A stretch of 64,000 nt of DNA. Source: Ostrinia nubilalis. Its lineage: Eukaryota; Arthropoda; Insecta; Lepidoptera; Crambidae. Each line of letters begins with the position of its first letter. Positions within the stretch are counted from its first letter, which is position 1. Both the position numbers and the translations under genes were made by a program. The stretch spans positions 6,873,001 through 6,937,000 of the forward strand of contig NC_087110.1 in assembly GCF_963855985.1 (NCBI RefSeq). The letters run 5' to 3'. Of this stretch, positions 63,925 through 64,000 are shown piece by piece. Under the pieces are notes generated by a model that saw only the letters and a program-made list of their open reading frames with translations, did no database searches and was not told the DNA's origin.

Positions 63925-64000
63925 ATGAATACTTTACATTTCTTGTGGGCTGCCCACAGGGAAGAATTGCGGAGAAGGCGGAAAATGCGAGAATTAGCCA
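63925..64000 (+). CDS. Start of an unidentified basic protein, cut by the window edge
   Basis: From the ATG at 63925 the frame reads MNTLHFLWAAHREELRRRRK then MRELA and runs off the window. The frame is also open for at least 30 bp upstream. The arginine-rich helix-like start is unlike random AT-rich sequence. An alternative is an exon start after 'ctgcccacag' at 63959. It could be a host gene or a transposon ORF; I do not recognise it. Confidence 0.35.
   Translation, partial: MNTLHFLWAAHREELRRRRKMRELA

Overview
The window is eukaryotic and almost certainly from a moth or butterfly (Lepidoptera). The evidence is long introns with GT-AG borders, AT-rich sequence, BEL/Pao and copia-like LTR elements, and many copies of repeats typical of lepidopteran genomes: RTE 3' ends with 'cagcagtggacgtc', and Helitron-like elements ending in 'cccgcgacttcgtccgcg'. 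There are no bacterial-type operons, no CRISPR array and no rRNA. I had no database access, so all family assignments rest on motifs I could read.

Host gene (left edge to about 26.4 kb, + strand): the last five coding exons (715-850, 16144-16277, 23395-23510, 24026-24129, 25395-25495) join in frame. They encode the C-terminal ~196 residues of a two-Ig-domain, membrane- or GPI-anchored protein of the beaten path (beat) type, which are neuronal adhesion/guidance molecules. The 5' exons lie outside the window. The introns (15.3, 7.1, 0.5 and 1.3 kb) are filled with transposons. Intron 2 holds a short THAP-type zinc-finger ORF (18214-18366) behind a CpG-rich stretch.

LTR elements: (1) BEL/Pao element A, 1729-8053, - strand, two 186-bp LTRs that look identical, target duplication ACATA, inserted in a copia-type gag remnant. 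Its pol has one frameshift and one nonsense codon. (2) An env-bearing LTR element, 41925-43991, - strand, two 255-bp LTRs that look identical, duplication ACTGG. It keeps only a 41-bp tandem array near its leader and the C-terminal part of an env-like protein, with no gag or pol. It sits in a Helitron-like repeat whose uninterrupted sequence can be read across the junction. (3) BEL/Pao element B, 45299-51018, + strand, 305-bp LTRs with one visible difference, duplication TACAT. The whole reverse-transcriptase core is missing and a hairpin-forming tandem array lies after the protease.

Non-LTR and DNA elements: a LINE at about 35716-40300 (- strand) has a 266-aa ORF1 and an uninterrupted 1079-aa endonuclease/RT ORF2. 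RTE fragments are scattered throughout. DNA-transposon derivatives include hAT-type elements with 8-bp duplications (13300-14378, 35053-35307), fold-back elements (10451-10759, 52511-52689, 58898-59178), several MITEs with long inverted ends, and two non-coding elements rich in repeated internal motifs (18659-22787 and 53914-55582).

From 27 kb to the right edge I see no host exon, except a short ORF that begins at 63925 and runs off the window. The clearest non-routine items are the LTR elements that look young by their LTRs yet lack their own replication genes, and the motif-dense non-coding transposons. I do not see a convincing new multi-gene system.
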